Below, piece after piece: positions 41,221 through 51,138 of a DNA stretch of 64,000 nt (positions are counted from its first letter, which is position 1; the number at the start of each line of letters is the position of its first letter). The position numbers were made by a program, and so were the translations under genes. Location of the stretch: assembly GCF_002915595.1 (NCBI RefSeq), contig NZ_PQGG01000019.1:186001-250000 (forward strand). The letters run 5' to 3'. The notes beneath the pieces were generated by a model, which was not told where the DNA came from, ran no database searches, and saw nothing but the letters and a program-made list of their open reading frames with translations. The DNA is from Zhongshania marina. GTDB taxonomy: Bacteria > Pseudomonadota > Gammaproteobacteria > Pseudomonadales > Spongiibacteraceae.

Positions 41221-41258
41221 ATGCAGAGGCTATTTAATTAGCCTCTGCATTATTTTGA
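41221..41258 (+). terminator. Hairpin after the siderophore receptor
   Basis: A perfect 12-bp stem (41221-41232 and 41239-41250) with a 6-nt loop is followed by TATTTT. It lies between receptor and PepSY genes, so it may reduce rather than stop read-through. Confidence 0.6.
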
Positions 41259-41297
41259 CGTCATTAATTTTCAGACTGAGCAAGCGGAATCAGATTC

Positions 41298-42596
41298 ATG
41301 CGCGCATTATTTACCATTCTTCACCGCTATCTTGGTTTAAGCATTGCGGTGTTTTTAATTATTACCGGGCTTACCGGAGCAATTATCTCTTGGGATCACG
41401 AACTGGATGAATTCCTTAATCCACATCTTTTAAAAACCTCGAGCCTCGGCACACCGCAAAGCGCCACCGCACTGGCGTACAAGGTTGAAAAGCAGTTTCC
41501 AGAGATACAAGTCACCTACTACGAAACCGCAACAGAGCCCGGTCACAGTTACTATTACTGGGTTGAACCGCGAGTCAATCCAGAAAATGGCGACTTGTAC
41601 AAACCCAATTTTAATCAGGTTTACGTAGACCCAATTAGCGGCGACATTTTAGGTAAGCGTGAGTGGGGCGCGGTTTGGCCGATCAGCAGCGAAAATTTTA
41701 TTTCTTTTCTCTATAAGCTACATTTCAGTTTGCACATTCCCGAATTTAAGGACATTCACTGGGGCGTGCTACTGCTCGGCGTTATCGCATTAATGTGGAC
41801 CATCGACTGCTTTATCGGTTTTTATTTAACCCTGCCTCGCCGCCGTCAAACACGAAAATCAAACTCGCCTCACAGCAAACGCAAGCGATCCTATTGGCAG
41901 CGCTGGAAGCCAGCATGGCAAATTCGTCGCAATGCTGGCAACTACAAATTTAATTTCGATTTACACCGCGCCTTTGGCTTGTGGACTTGGGTATTATTGT
42001 TTGTCATCGCCTTTACCGGATTTTCGCTAAACCTTTATAGAGAAGTATTTTTCCCCTTGATGACCTTGGTCTCGGACGTTAGCCCTACACCTATCGACAG
42101 CCGCACCCCTACCCCACACCATCAACCCATAGAAGCAAATTTCGGTTTTGAAAAGGCTATCGCATTAGGAGCCGAGCAAGCCCGGCAACGCAACTGGAAA
42201 TCCCCCGTCGGCAGCCTCTGGTACGCGAGAGAATTCGGCATTTATCGCTTAGAATTTTTTAGCGCAGAGGAAGGTCACGGTGCCGGCGGTGTCGGCCACA
42301 ACGCCGTGTATATCGATGCCCAAACCGGCGAGCACCTAGGTGACTGGCAGCCTTGGCAAGGCAGCACCGCCGACTTATTTGTGCAAGCACAATTCCCACT
42401 GCATTCTGGCAGAATTCTCGGCCTGCCCGGTCGTATTCTAATTTCTATTATGGGCGTAGTAGTCGCCATACTAAGTGTCACGGGAATCATTATTTGGTGG
42501 CGCAAAAGACAAGCCCGAATCTTCGCCCGAAAGCAGCAATCGCAATATCTGCCTAGTGAGCTGTCCGCAAAGATTGCGAACACCAGCGCACCTTAA
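41298..42596 (+). CDS. PepSY-associated TM protein (putative siderophore-iron reductase)
   Basis: 432 aa with an N-terminal TM (LHRYLGLSIAVFLIITGLTGAIIS), a periplasmic PepSY-like region, a central TM (about 150-175), a basic cytoplasmic loop (about 180-215), another TM (about 225-250) and a C-terminal TM (about 375-400) ending in WWRKRQAR. Conserved His in the helices (LHRYLG, LHFSLHIPEFKDIHWG, DLHRAFGLW, PLHSGRILG) fit haem- or metal-linked reductases such as FpvG/FsrB-like proteins. It lies 130 bp behind the siderophore receptor on the same strand, as in many iron-uptake loci. Reductase activity is inferred. Confidence 0.82.
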   Translation: MRALFTILHRYLGLSIAVFLIITGLTGAIISWDHELDEFLNPHLLKTSSLGTPQSATALAYKVEKQFPEIQVTYYETATEPGHSYYYWVEPRVNPENGDLYKPNFNQVYVDPISGDILGKREWGAVWPISSENFISFLYKLHFSLHIPEFKDIHWGVLLLGVIALMWTIDCFIGFYLTLPRRRQTRKSNSPHSKRKRSYWQRWKPAWQIRRNAGNYKFNFDLHRAFGLWTWVLLFVIAFTGFSLNLYREVFFPLMTLVSDVSPTPIDSRTPTPHHQPIEANFGFEKAIALGAEQARQRNWKSPVGSLWYAREFGIYRLEFFSAEEGHGAGGVGHNAVYIDAQTGEHLGDWQPWQGSTADLFVQAQFPLHSGRILGLPGRILISIMGVVVAILSVTGIIIWWRKRQARIFARKQQSQYLPSELSAKIANTSAP

Positions 42597-42644
42597 TAAG
42601 TAGGCTTCATATAAACGCCATAGTTTTACTAGGTTTTAAAAACA

Positions 42645-42687
42645 AAAAGGCCCCGTGTTTGGTGTACGCAAACCCAGGGCTTTTTTA
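42645..42687. terminator. Bidirectional terminator between PepSY and nitronate monooxygenase genes
   Basis: An imperfect hairpin (GGCCCcgtGTTTG facing CAAACccaGGGC) is flanked by A5 on one side and T6 on the other, so it can terminate both convergent transcripts. Confidence 0.8.
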
Positions 42688-42719
42688 AGTGCCAGTATTC
42701 TAAAGCTGATTACTGAAAT

Positions 42720-43706
<987 letters not shown>

Positions 43707-43731
43707 CTACATCCTATTATCTGTTGGTAAC

Positions 43732-44970
43732 TCAGATGCGCTCAATGATAATTGCAGGCGCCATACCGCCAGCAGCACACATGGTAACCAAACCACGCTT
43801 GAGGCCGCGACGCTCTAGCTCGTCCAATACGGTACCGATCAAGATTGCGCCGGTCGCACCGATAGGATGACCCAGTGCCATTGCACCGCCGTTGACGTTT
43901 ACTTTGTCACGATCCAACTTTAGGTCACGGATATATTTCTCGGCAACAACGGCGAAGGCCTCGTTGATTTCGAACAGGTCGATATCGTCAACGGTTAAAC
44001 CGGCTTTTTTCAGAACTTTTAAGGTCGCTGGAACTGGAGCATTCAACATCAGGGTTGGTGAGTCGCCCATATTTGCCATAGCAACAATTTTAGCGCGGGG
44101 TTTAAGACCATTTGCCTGAGCGTACTCGGGTGACGTCAGCAGAATCGCGGCGGCGCCGTCAACAACACCAGACGAGTTGCCACCGTGGTGAACATGGCTG
44201 ATTTTTAGATCAGGATAAACTTTGTTTACTAGGCCAGCGTAAGTGGTACCGGCCTCGTCCAGCGGGTAATAAGCCAACTCAGCGAAAGCGGGTTTCAGCT
44301 GTGACAAGCCTTCTAGCGTCGTGCCGGGACGTGGGAACTCTTCTTTATCTAAAGCAAGCGTGCCGTCAGCGCGATACACGGGCACCAAGCTCTTGTCGAA
44401 GTGGCCATTTTCAATTGCATGGGCGGCGCGTTGCTGACTTGTTAAGGCAAGCTTATCAAGATCTTCACGACTAATCCCTTCTAATGTTGCAATCGCATCA
44501 CCGCAAACACCTTGATGTGGCTGAGGGTGCGCTTCACGCAACACCATATTACCGTTATCTAGGAACATAGACGGATCATTTCCGTTTTGCCCGTAGTTAG
44601 ACATCATCTCGGTGCCGCCAGCAATAACCACGTCTTCCATGCCAGACATAATGGAAGAAGCAGCCAAGTTAACTACCGTAATACCTGAGCCACAGAAGCG
44701 GTCTAAGGTGACAGCACTGCTTTTAACGTCGTAGCCGGCAGTCAATGCAGCCATACGACCTAGGTCACCAGACTGTTCACCACGCTGTGAACTAGTGCCC
44801 CAAATAATATCGTCAACGTCAGCAGTGTTTAATTTATTGCGCTCGGCCAGTGCTTTTAACACGGTCGCGCCCAACTGATGTGGGTGAATACCGGCCAGCG
44901 AACCCTTCCCTACTTTACCAATACCACGTGGTGTACGGCAGGCATCAATAATCCATGCTTCTTTCATCAT
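43732..44970 (-). CDS. Acetyl-CoA C-acyltransferase (thiolase)
   Basis: Cleaves 3-ketoacyl-CoA with CoA, the last step of beta-oxidation. About 412 aa from the ATG at 44970, with GAGG upstream; the adjacent ATG at 44967 is equally possible, and the longer frame is unsupported. Catalytic residues: nucleophile Cys in LDRFCGSGITVVN (about 90), NEAFAVVAEKY (about 340), His in GGAMALGHPIGATGA (about 370) and Cys in VTMCAAGGMAPA (about 400). It is fifth in the six-gene acyl-CoA operon. A degradative role fits better than acetoacetyl-CoA synthesis given the dehydrogenase and hydratases upstream. Confidence 0.93.
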   Translation of the reverse strand: MMKEAWIIDACRTPRGIGKVGKGSLAGIHPHQLGATVLKALAERNKLNTADVDDIIWGTSSQRGEQSGDLGRMAALTAGYDVKSSAVTLDRFCGSGITVVNLAASSIMSGMEDVVIAGGTEMMSNYGQNGNDPSMFLDNGNMVLREAHPQPHQGVCGDAIATLEGISREDLDKLALTSQQRAAHAIENGHFDKSLVPVYRADGTLALDKEEFPRPGTTLEGLSQLKPAFAELAYYPLDEAGTTYAGLVNKVYPDLKISHVHHGGNSSGVVDGAAAILLTSPEYAQANGLKPRAKIVAMANMGDSPTLMLNAPVPATLKVLKKAGLTVDDIDLFEINEAFAVVAEKYIRDLKLDRDKVNVNGGAMALGHPIGATGAILIGTVLDELERRGLKRGLVTMCAAGGMAPAIIIERI

Positions 44971-44999
44971 CTTGTCCTCGTTATGAGCCCTGCGGGCGA

Positions 45000-45764
45000 T
45001 TAACAACCTTTCCAGTTTGGAGCGCGTTTTTCAGCAAATGCCGTTGCACCTTCGATGGCATCTTTACTACTAAATACTGGATCAACTAATTTGGCTTGCT
45101 CTGGGAACATTTCGTCTTGCTGCCAATCTTGCGAATTGATTACAACCTGCTTGCTGGCAATAACAGCCAACGGGCCATTTGCCGCGATACTGCGAGCAAA
45201 GGCCTTAGCGCCTTCAAGTGCACTGCCCGCCTCGACAACTTTGTTGACCAAGCCCAAATCATAGGCGCGTTGGGCGGTAATAAAGTCGCCGGTCAGCGCC
45301 ATTTCCATAGCGATACGAGAAGGAATTTGACGTGGTAAGCGCATCAAGCCACCTGCAGCCGCAGCCAAACCGCGCTTAGCTTCAGGGATACCGAATTTCG
45401 CATTATCAGCAACCACAATCAGGTCACAGCAAATTGCCAATTCAAAACCACCCGCCAAAGCAAAACCTTCAACCGCAGCGATTAATGGTTTCTTAGGCGG
45501 CTGTTCGCACAATCCTGCAAAGCCACGGCCTTTAACAATCGGCATTTCGCCAGAAACAAAGGCTTTTAAATCCATGCCTGCGCAAAAGGTATTATCTGCG
45601 CCGGTTAAAATAGCTGCGCGAATATCGTTATTGCTATCCAACTCCTCCATTGCCGCCGCGATGCCCTTGGCTACCGCTAAGTTCACTGAGTTTTTTGCTT
45701 TTGGGCGGTTGATAGTGACAATCATCACGCCGTCTTCAACACTAACTAATACTTCATCGCTCAT
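45000..45764 (-). CDS. Enoyl-CoA hydratase/isomerase family protein (crotonase)
   Basis: 254 aa. Crotonase core: FCAGMDLKAFVSG (oxyanion-hole region, about 60-72), GFALAGGFELAICCDLIV (about 100-117) and FGIPEAKRGLAAAAGG (about 124-139). Glutamates corresponding to both catalytic residues of classical enoyl-CoA hydratases (E in GGFELA and in IPEAKRG) are present, so hydratase activity is likely. AGAGGA precedes the ATG. It is fourth in the operon. The chain has a short C-terminus (KRAPNWKGC) typical of short-chain crotonases. Confidence 0.92.
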   Translation of the reverse strand: MSDEVLVSVEDGVMIVTINRPKAKNSVNLAVAKGIAAAMEELDSNNDIRAAILTGADNTFCAGMDLKAFVSGEMPIVKGRGFAGLCEQPPKKPLIAAVEGFALAGGFELAICCDLIVVADNAKFGIPEAKRGLAAAAGGLMRLPRQIPSRIAMEMALTGDFITAQRAYDLGLVNKVVEAGSALEGAKAFARSIAANGPLAVIASKQVVINSQDWQQDEMFPEQAKLVDPVFSSKDAIEGATAFAEKRAPNWKGC

Positions 45765-45821
45765 CGATTTATCCTCTGTTCGGCGTTCTACGCCCTTATC
45801 ACTCTAATTTGAAAGTACGCA

Positions 45822-46604
45822 CTACTCGCCGCGAAATACCGCTGGTCGCTTTTCAAAAAATGCCTGCATCGCCTCTTTTGCATCAGCGGTATCTACGCAC
45901 ACTTTTTGCGCTTTAGCTTCAATCGCTACCGCTTCCTCGTAACTGGTATCCGCTACTTGGCGCAGTATTTTTTTCATTTCTCGTAGTGCTACAGGGGCGC
46001 GAAGTGCAAGTGCCTCTGCCCATATTTTTGCGGCGTCCATCACCTGTTCTGCCGGTACCAGCTTATTGGCAATGCCAAGCGACAAACACACATCTGCACT
46101 TAAACGACCACCCTCTGCCATAAGTTGATAGCAGCGCTGGTAGCCTAAGTGACGCAGTAATTGCCAGCTGGCACCACCATCAGGCACCAAACCGACATTG
46201 CTGAAGGCCATAATCAAACTTCCCGAATCGGCCATGACAATCAAATCGCAGCGCATGGCAATGGCCGCACCGACGCCCGCCACAATACCTGGCACAGCGG
46301 CAATCACAGTTTTATCCATATCACCAAGCAGACGAAGAATTGGGCCGTATTCATCTAAAATTTGGTCTTCTACCGTTTGATCTGGCAGTAAACCTTCGGC
46401 AAGATCAGCTCCCGAGGAAAAACCTCGGCCATTGGCTCCTAGCACTAACACACGAATAGCCGTGTCAGCATTGGCGTCTCTCAGCGCGCTCAACAGCTCA
46501 TCACGCATTTCGCGGTTTACAGAATTCAATGACTCCGGCCGGTTGAGACGTATCTCCGCCACCATGCCGTCTTTGCTATATTCTAAGGTTTGATAAGTAG
46601 ACAT
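45822..46604 (-). CDS. PaaG-like enoyl-CoA isomerase (crotonase superfamily)
   Basis: 260 aa. The catalytic glutamates of hydratases are absent: the first position is Ala (GVGAAIAMRCD) and the second lies in MAFSNVGLVPDGGAS. That stretch closely resembles the PaaG/enoyl-CoA isomerase signature, where the Asp in PDGG is catalytic. It more likely moves a double bond (delta-3 to delta-2) or isomerises a ring intermediate than hydrates. TGGAGC precedes the ATG. It is third in the operon, with a second crotonase next to it. Confidence 0.88.
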   Translation of the reverse strand: MSTYQTLEYSKDGMVAEIRLNRPESLNSVNREMRDELLSALRDANADTAIRVLVLGANGRGFSSGADLAEGLLPDQTVEDQILDEYGPILRLLGDMDKTVIAAVPGIVAGVGAAIAMRCDLIVMADSGSLIMAFSNVGLVPDGGASWQLLRHLGYQRCYQLMAEGGRLSADVCLSLGIANKLVPAEQVMDAAKIWAEALALRAPVALREMKKILRQVADTSYEEAVAIEAKAQKVCVDTADAKEAMQAFFEKRPAVFRGE

Positions 46605-46626
46605 AAGCGCTCCAGCTAAAATCTGT

Positions 46627-46654
46627 TGTGGCCACTTAAAAACAAGTGGCCACA
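46627..46654 (-). terminator. Intra-operon hairpin between SDR and PaaG-like genes
   Basis: A perfect 11-bp stem (TGTGGCCACTT at 46627-46637 and its complement at 46644-46654) with a 6-nt loop. Only a weak T run follows on the minus strand, so partial termination or mRNA stabilisation is more likely than a full stop. Confidence 0.5.
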
Positions 46655-46676
46655 GTTTGTTCAGCTAAACGTCTTA

Positions 46677-47450
46677 TTAACGAGGCTGCATACGAATAGC
46701 ACCATCCAAACGGATAGATTCGCCATTCATATATTCGTTCTCAGCAATCATCACCGACAGGTGAGCAATTTCTTCTGGGCGGCCAAGACGCTGCGGGTTA
46801 ACAACACTGTTTTCCAGTGACTTGTAAGCCGCTTCTGGTAGGGTTTCAAACAATGGCGTGTGAATCAGACCAGGTACGATGGTGTTAACGCGAATACCGT
46901 AAGACGCCAAATCACGTGCCATCGGCAACGTCATCCCAACCACACCACCTTTAGAGGCACTGTAAGCGACCTGACCAACCTGACCTTCGTAGGCAGCAAC
47001 AGAAGCCGTGTTAATAATAACGCCGCGCGCGTTTGCACCGTCGTAAGGCTCGTTCTTCGCCATTTGCTCAGCAACAAGACGAGCAACGTTGAAGGTACCA
47101 ATCAAATTTACATTGATAACAGTTTTGTAAGCGTCTAGTGGGAATGCGCCGTTTTTACTCAAGGTCTTAACAGCATTACCAATACCAGCATAGTTATTAC
47201 AAATATGGATAGCACCAAACTTGGCCATAACTTCAGCGATTGCCGTTGCCACTGAGTCTTCATCTGCAACGTTTACATTGTGGAAGCTAACTTTGTCAGC
47301 ACCCAGCTCAGCAACAATGGCGTTGCCGCGATCTGCATTCATATCGAAGATAGCAACCTTGCCACCTTTAGCGACATAAGCGCGCACAGTGCCTTCACCT
47401 AGACCTGAAGCACCGCCAGTAACAACTGCTACTTTACCGTTAATATCCAT
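46677..47450 (-). CDS. SDR-type 3-hydroxyacyl-CoA dehydrogenase (HSD10-like)
   Basis: 257 aa. Rossmann motif TGGASGLGEG (about 11-20), NYAG at about 91-94, catalytic Ser in INTASVAAYEGQVGQVAYSA and YSASK Tyr/Lys (about 161-165). The run from NVNLIGTFNVARLVAEQMA to the terminal RLDGAIRMQPR closely follows type 2 3-hydroxyacyl-CoA dehydrogenase (HSD17B10), which acts on 2-methyl-3-hydroxybutyryl-CoA, straight-chain hydroxyacyl-CoAs and some steroids. It occupies the dehydrogenase step in this operon, with no FadB-type enzyme present. AGGAG precedes the ATG. Confidence 0.92.
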   Translation of the reverse strand: MDINGKVAVVTGGASGLGEGTVRAYVAKGGKVAIFDMNADRGNAIVAELGADKVSFHNVNVADEDSVATAIAEVMAKFGAIHICNNYAGIGNAVKTLSKNGAFPLDAYKTVINVNLIGTFNVARLVAEQMAKNEPYDGANARGVIINTASVAAYEGQVGQVAYSASKGGVVGMTLPMARDLASYGIRVNTIVPGLIHTPLFETLPEAAYKSLENSVVNPQRLGRPEEIAHLSVMIAENEYMNGESIRLDGAIRMQPR

Positions 47451-47486
47451 ACGTTTTCTCCTGTTTAGTTTTGGTTGAGAGTGTAA

Positions 47487-48632
47487 TTAACGCTTTTCAA
47501 AAATTGAACGCGCGATGATTTCCTTCATAATTTCTGAGGTTCCAGCCAAAATTCGACTGATACGCGCATTGGCATACAAATTACAAATTTCATATTCCTG
47601 CATATAACCAGCACCGCCATGAAGCTGAACACCTTCATCGACCATACGACCTTCGAGCTCAGAACAATATAGTTTAGCCTGAGATGCAGAAGTTGCCGTT
47701 AATTTGCCCTGATTATGTTGCGCAACACACTGATCGATAAATGCCTGCGCCACGTCAATTTCGGTGCGCATATTTGCCATTTTAAAACGGGTGTTTTGCT
47801 GTTCAGAAAGCGCCTTGCCAAATGCCTTGCGATCTTCTACAAACTCTTTAGTGAGGTCAAAAGCGCACTGCGCCGCCGCTAAAGAGATACAGGCTGTAAT
47901 CAGGCGCTCTTCCGCCAAGCCCTGCATCAGATGGTGCATACCGCGACCAACTTCACCCAAGACGTTCGCCTTGGGGATTTTTACATCATTAAAAAAGAGC
48001 TCCGCAGTATCCTGAGCCTTTAAACCAAGCTTGTCTAAGTTGCGACCCCGCTCAAAACCTTCCATCCCCTCTTCGACAATGAACAAGGTCATTTCACGGG
48101 GCTTTTCAGGATTAGATTTCGCCGCCACTATCACCGCGTTCGCGAGAATACCGTTGGAGATATATACCTTAGAGCCATTCAACACCCAGTGATCGCCCTT
48201 GTCCTCTGCGCGGCTCTTCATACCGGCAAGATCAGATCCGGCATCGGGCTCGGTCATTGCAATCGCGAGGATGCACTCACCAGAAACGCATTTGGGGATA
48301 AAACGCTGTTGCTGCTCGGCATTACCAAAATGCTTCAAGTAAGGCGCTACCAAACGACTGTGCAAAGTATGGAACAAGCCCACTTCGCCGTAGCGACCGT
48401 CTTCTTCAATCATAATTTGCTGATAGCGGAAGTCTTCGAGATCCAGACCGCCCAATTCTTCAGATGCCCAGGTCAACAAATAGCCCTGCTCACCCATTTT
48501 GAGGAAGATATCGCGGGGCACTATACCGGCTTTGCGCCACTCTTCTCTATGCGGCACAACTTCCTGCTCCAAAAATCGCCGATAAGCATCGCGGAACTGT
48601 TGCTGATCTTCTGTAAAACACTCTCTTAGCAT
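47487..48632 (-). CDS. Acyl-CoA dehydrogenase
   Basis: 381 aa flavoprotein for the first, alpha-beta dehydrogenation step. Family landmarks: AIAMTEPDAGSDLAGMKSRAE (about 122-142), NGSKVYISNGILAN (about 152-165), helical C-terminal domain with the FAD/dimer segment, and the closing block QLHGGAGYMQEYEICNLYANAR followed by ILAGTSEIMKEIIAR. Chain-length or branch preference cannot be read from sequence alone. It heads the six-gene acyl-CoA operon; the ribosome-binding site (GTGGGT) is weak and the promoter presumably lies in 48633-48838, where no obvious operator was seen. Confidence 0.92.
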   Translation of the reverse strand: MLRECFTEDQQQFRDAYRRFLEQEVVPHREEWRKAGIVPRDIFLKMGEQGYLLTWASEELGGLDLEDFRYQQIMIEEDGRYGEVGLFHTLHSRLVAPYLKHFGNAEQQQRFIPKCVSGECILAIAMTEPDAGSDLAGMKSRAEDKGDHWVLNGSKVYISNGILANAVIVAAKSNPEKPREMTLFIVEEGMEGFERGRNLDKLGLKAQDTAELFFNDVKIPKANVLGEVGRGMHHLMQGLAEERLITACISLAAAQCAFDLTKEFVEDRKAFGKALSEQQNTRFKMANMRTEIDVAQAFIDQCVAQHNQGKLTATSASQAKLYCSELEGRMVDEGVQLHGGAGYMQEYEICNLYANARISRILAGTSEIMKEIIARSIFEKR

Positions 48633-48837
48633 TCAAACACCCACTAGACAAAACCGTACACAATATAAGCAATACCTTGTGCATCGCCTGCGTTAAAAAT
48701 TCGGGAGTCATTCTTAAACAGAGTAAGCAGGTGGAGCCATGCCGATAGGCAACAAAAAAAATGACATTTGGTTACACTACGCGGCCACACTGCCAGTTAA
48801 TTGATCAACAAATTCGCAGCTTGCAAGAAAATACAGA

Positions 48838-48863
48838 CGAAAAAAAGGGGCTTTACGCCCCTT
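48838..48863 (-). terminator. Intrinsic terminator of dsbC
   Basis: AAGGGGC (48845-48851), loop TTTAC, GCCCCTT (48857-48863). On the minus strand it runs into a T-rich tract. It lies 26 bp past the dsbC stop. Confidence 0.88.
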
Positions 48864-48889
48864 CTACTCAACTTCTATGCAATCACAAA

Positions 48890-49642
48890 TTAGTTCAGCA
48901 CCATCACACCTAGCTGAGCTGCGGTCTTATAGCCTGGAATCATGCTGCCGTCTTCCAAGACAATCGCTGGCGTGCCAGTCACACCCATTTGCGCACCTAG
49001 TTGGTATTCAGCAGCAATTGGGTTGGCGCATTTCTTAGGCTCCACCGTCGATCCCGACTTCAGAGAGTTCATCGCCGCTATTGGATCATCAGCACACCAA
49101 GCCGATACCATTTTATCGTAGGTTGGCGTTCCTAATCCTGCGCGGGGATAAGCTAAATAACGCACTTCAATACCCATCGCATTTAGCTGCGGGACTTCTT
49201 CGTGCAGCTTGCGGCAATAGCCACAGTCAACATCGGTAAAGACATAAATAGCTCCCTTAGCTTTGCCTTTGGGGCTAAAAATAATCATATCTTCACGTTT
49301 AATATCCGTAAGCAGCTCCTTACGCACCGGCTTAAGTTTTTTCTCCGCCACACTTTCTATTCCGGCGGCGCTGATTTCGAACATATCACCAGCGATAAAA
49401 TAACGACCATCGGCGCTAGCATAAACGGTTGGGCCATTCTGCATCGTAACTAAATACAGCCCCGCCACGCCGCTTGGTTCAACTTGGGTAATAACAATAT
49501 CGGGACGCGTTGCTTTAAACGCCGCACGAATCGCCGTGTCGGCCGCTTTATCAACGACTAGCGACGCCATTGCCTGTCCGGATGGAAGCAACACAGCGCT
49601 AAAGGCCAGTATCACAAGTACCCGACGCAATATAACTCTCAT
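48890..49642 (-). CDS. dsbC: Thiol:disulphide interchange protein DsbC
   Basis: Periplasmic disulphide isomerase kept reduced by DsbD. Start at ATG 49642 (MRVILRRVLVILAFSAVLL) gives 250 aa with a signal peptide cleaved after AMA (about residue 26); a longer frame lacks a better ribosome-binding site. An N-terminal dimerisation domain (about 30-85) is followed by a thioredoxin-fold domain with the active site CGYC in FTDVDCGYCRKLH (about 140-152) and the cis-Pro loop GVTGTPAIV (about 220). A second cysteine pair (WCADD and KKCAN) matches the structural disulphide of DsbC. Confidence 0.95.
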   Translation of the reverse strand: MRVILRRVLVILAFSAVLLPSGQAMASLVVDKAADTAIRAAFKATRPDIVITQVEPSGVAGLYLVTMQNGPTVYASADGRYFIAGDMFEISAAGIESVAEKKLKPVRKELLTDIKREDMIIFSPKGKAKGAIYVFTDVDCGYCRKLHEEVPQLNAMGIEVRYLAYPRAGLGTPTYDKMVSAWCADDPIAAMNSLKSGSTVEPKKCANPIAAEYQLGAQMGVTGTPAIVLEDGSMIPGYKTAAQLGVMVLN

Positions 49643-49961
49643 GTAATTATTCAAACAACTTCTCCAAATTCCGCTAACAACATCGATCATCTTAGGAGCG
49701 ATTTTGTCACAACAAGTTTCATCGACTCCAGCCTTCTCCGCAATTTATCAACGCAAACAGGCCACCGTACAAAAACCGTCACTGCACAGGCCCAAAGTAT
49801 GCGATGAAAATTCCCCCATGGCACCCGCTTTTAGGCCAGAAACTTAACTAATGTCCAGTAATACTCAATGTACAGCGGTTTAGCGGCTCACTAAACTCAA
49901 TTTAGCCTACCCACAAACAAAAAAGGCAGCCAATGGCTGCCTTTTTAAATACTTAAAAAAC
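49643..49961. other. Intergenic region, 319 bp
   Basis: It lies between rplS and dsbC, both on the minus strand. It contains the rplS terminator (49919-49946); the remainder should hold the dsbC promoter, but no convincing hexamer pair was found. Confidence 0.5.
49919..49946 (-). terminator. Intrinsic terminator of the rpsP-rimM-trmD-rplS operon
   Basis: GGCAGCC (49925-49931), loop AAT, GGCTGCC (49935-49941), flanked by A and T runs on both sides. On the minus strand six T follow. It lies 16 bp past the rplS stop. Confidence 0.92.
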
Positions 49962-50324
49962 TTAGGCTTTTGCGCCCAGTTTCTCTTTGATACGTGCTGC
50001 ACGACCGCTCAGCTCACGCAAGTAGTAAAGCTTAGCTTGGCGAACGTCGCCGCGACGCTTAACTTGGATGCTATCAATCAGCGGGCTGTAGGTTTGGAAA
50101 GTACGCTCTACACCTACACCGTGAGAAATTTTACGTACGGTAAAGGCAGAGTTCAGGGCACGGTTACGAATGCCAATTACAACACCTTCAAAAGCCTGAA
50201 GACGCTCACGAGCACCCTCTTTAACTTTTACCTGAACGACAACGGTGTCACCGGGGCTGAATTCCGGCAGCTCTTTGGTGGCCTGCTCTGCTTCCAGTTC
50301 GGCAATAATTTTGTTGGTGCTCAT
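49962..50324 (-). CDS. rplS: 50S ribosomal protein L19
   Basis: 120 aa of the L19 family, located at the 30S-50S interface. Characteristic [10 protein letters not shown] start, [16 protein letters not shown] (about 22-37), [15 protein letters not shown] (about 40-54), and the C-terminal [17 protein letters not shown]. An AGGAG ribosome-binding site precedes the ATG. It is the last gene of the rpsP-rimM-trmD-rplS operon, 48 bp after trmD. Confidence 0.98.
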   Translation of the reverse strand: MSTNKIIAELEAEQATKELPEFSPGDTVVVQVKVKEGARERLQAFEGVVIGIRNRALNSAFTVRKISHGVGVERTFQTYSPLIDSIQVKRRGDVRQAKLYYLRELSGRAARIKEKLGAKA

Positions 50325-50372
50325 GGCATGCTCCTAAATTCGAAAGTTTATAGCTTCACAGCTAGATGTCAG

Positions 50373-51113
50373 TTAATCGTTGTGCTCGCGGATAAATTCT
50401 GCCAGCAATGTATTTTGTTCGTCGCTCAGCTCTACTTTTTGCAGTAAATCTCTGCGTCGTAACCAAGTTCGGCCTAGCGACTGCTTAAGCCGCCAACGCC
50501 GTATTACTTCGTGATTGCCACTTAACAACACGTCTGGCACTGCCCTACCTCGGTAATGCTCAGGCCGCGTGTAATGCGGACAATCTAACAATCCTTCGGC
50601 AAATGAGTCCTGCTCTGCCGACAAATGGTGCCCCAACACACCCGGTAACAATCGACTTAATCCGTCGATCATCACCATCGCAGCTAGCTCACCACCGCTA
50701 AGCACATAATCACCTATCGACCATTCTTCATCGACTTCGGCTTCTATTAAGCGCTCATCTACACCTTCGTACCGCCCCGCCAATAACACCAGCGACGGCC
50801 TTTGTGCTAATTCAAGCAAACCCTCTTGGTCTAGCGGCCTACCCTGCGGCGACAAATAAATAACCGTCGCCCCTGGTGCCACTGATGCCTTCGCGGCTTG
50901 AATTGCCTGCTCCAGCGGGGCTGTTTTCATCACCATTCCTGGGCCACCGCCATAAGGTCGGTCATCCACTGTCTGGTGACGATCCGTGGTGTAATCTCGC
51001 GGATTACAGCACTGTATTTTCAGCAAACCATTTTGAACTGCGCGACCAGTTACACCGTAGTCGCTTACCGCAGCGAACATTTCGGGAAACAGACTCACCA
51101 CCGATATGTCCAA
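50373..51113 (-). CDS. trmD: tRNA (guanine-37-N1)-methyltransferase
   Basis: Methylates G37 of tRNAs to prevent +1 frameshifting. 246 aa with the SPOUT knot: [20 protein letters not shown] at the N-terminus, [18 protein letters not shown] (about 50-67), [11 protein letters not shown] (about 86-96), [13 protein letters not shown] (about 112-124) and the knot loop [18 protein letters not shown] (about 128-145). The start is TTG, supported by AAAGGAG nine bases upstream and by alignment of the N-terminus. It is third gene of the operon, 25 bp after rimM. Confidence 0.97.
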   Translation of the reverse strand: MDISVVSLFPEMFAAVSDYGVTGRAVQNGLLKIQCCNPRDYTTDRHQTVDDRPYGGGPGMVMKTAPLEQAIQAAKASVAPGATVIYLSPQGRPLDQEGLLELAQRPSLVLLAGRYEGVDERLIEAEVDEEWSIGDYVLSGGELAAMVMIDGLSRLLPGVLGHHLSAEQDSFAEGLLDCPHYTRPEHYRGRAVPDVLLSGNHEVIRRWRLKQSLGRTWLRRRDLLQKVELSDEQNTLLAEFIREHND

Positions 51114-51138
51114 AACGCTGTCTCCTTTGCCCTTTTAA

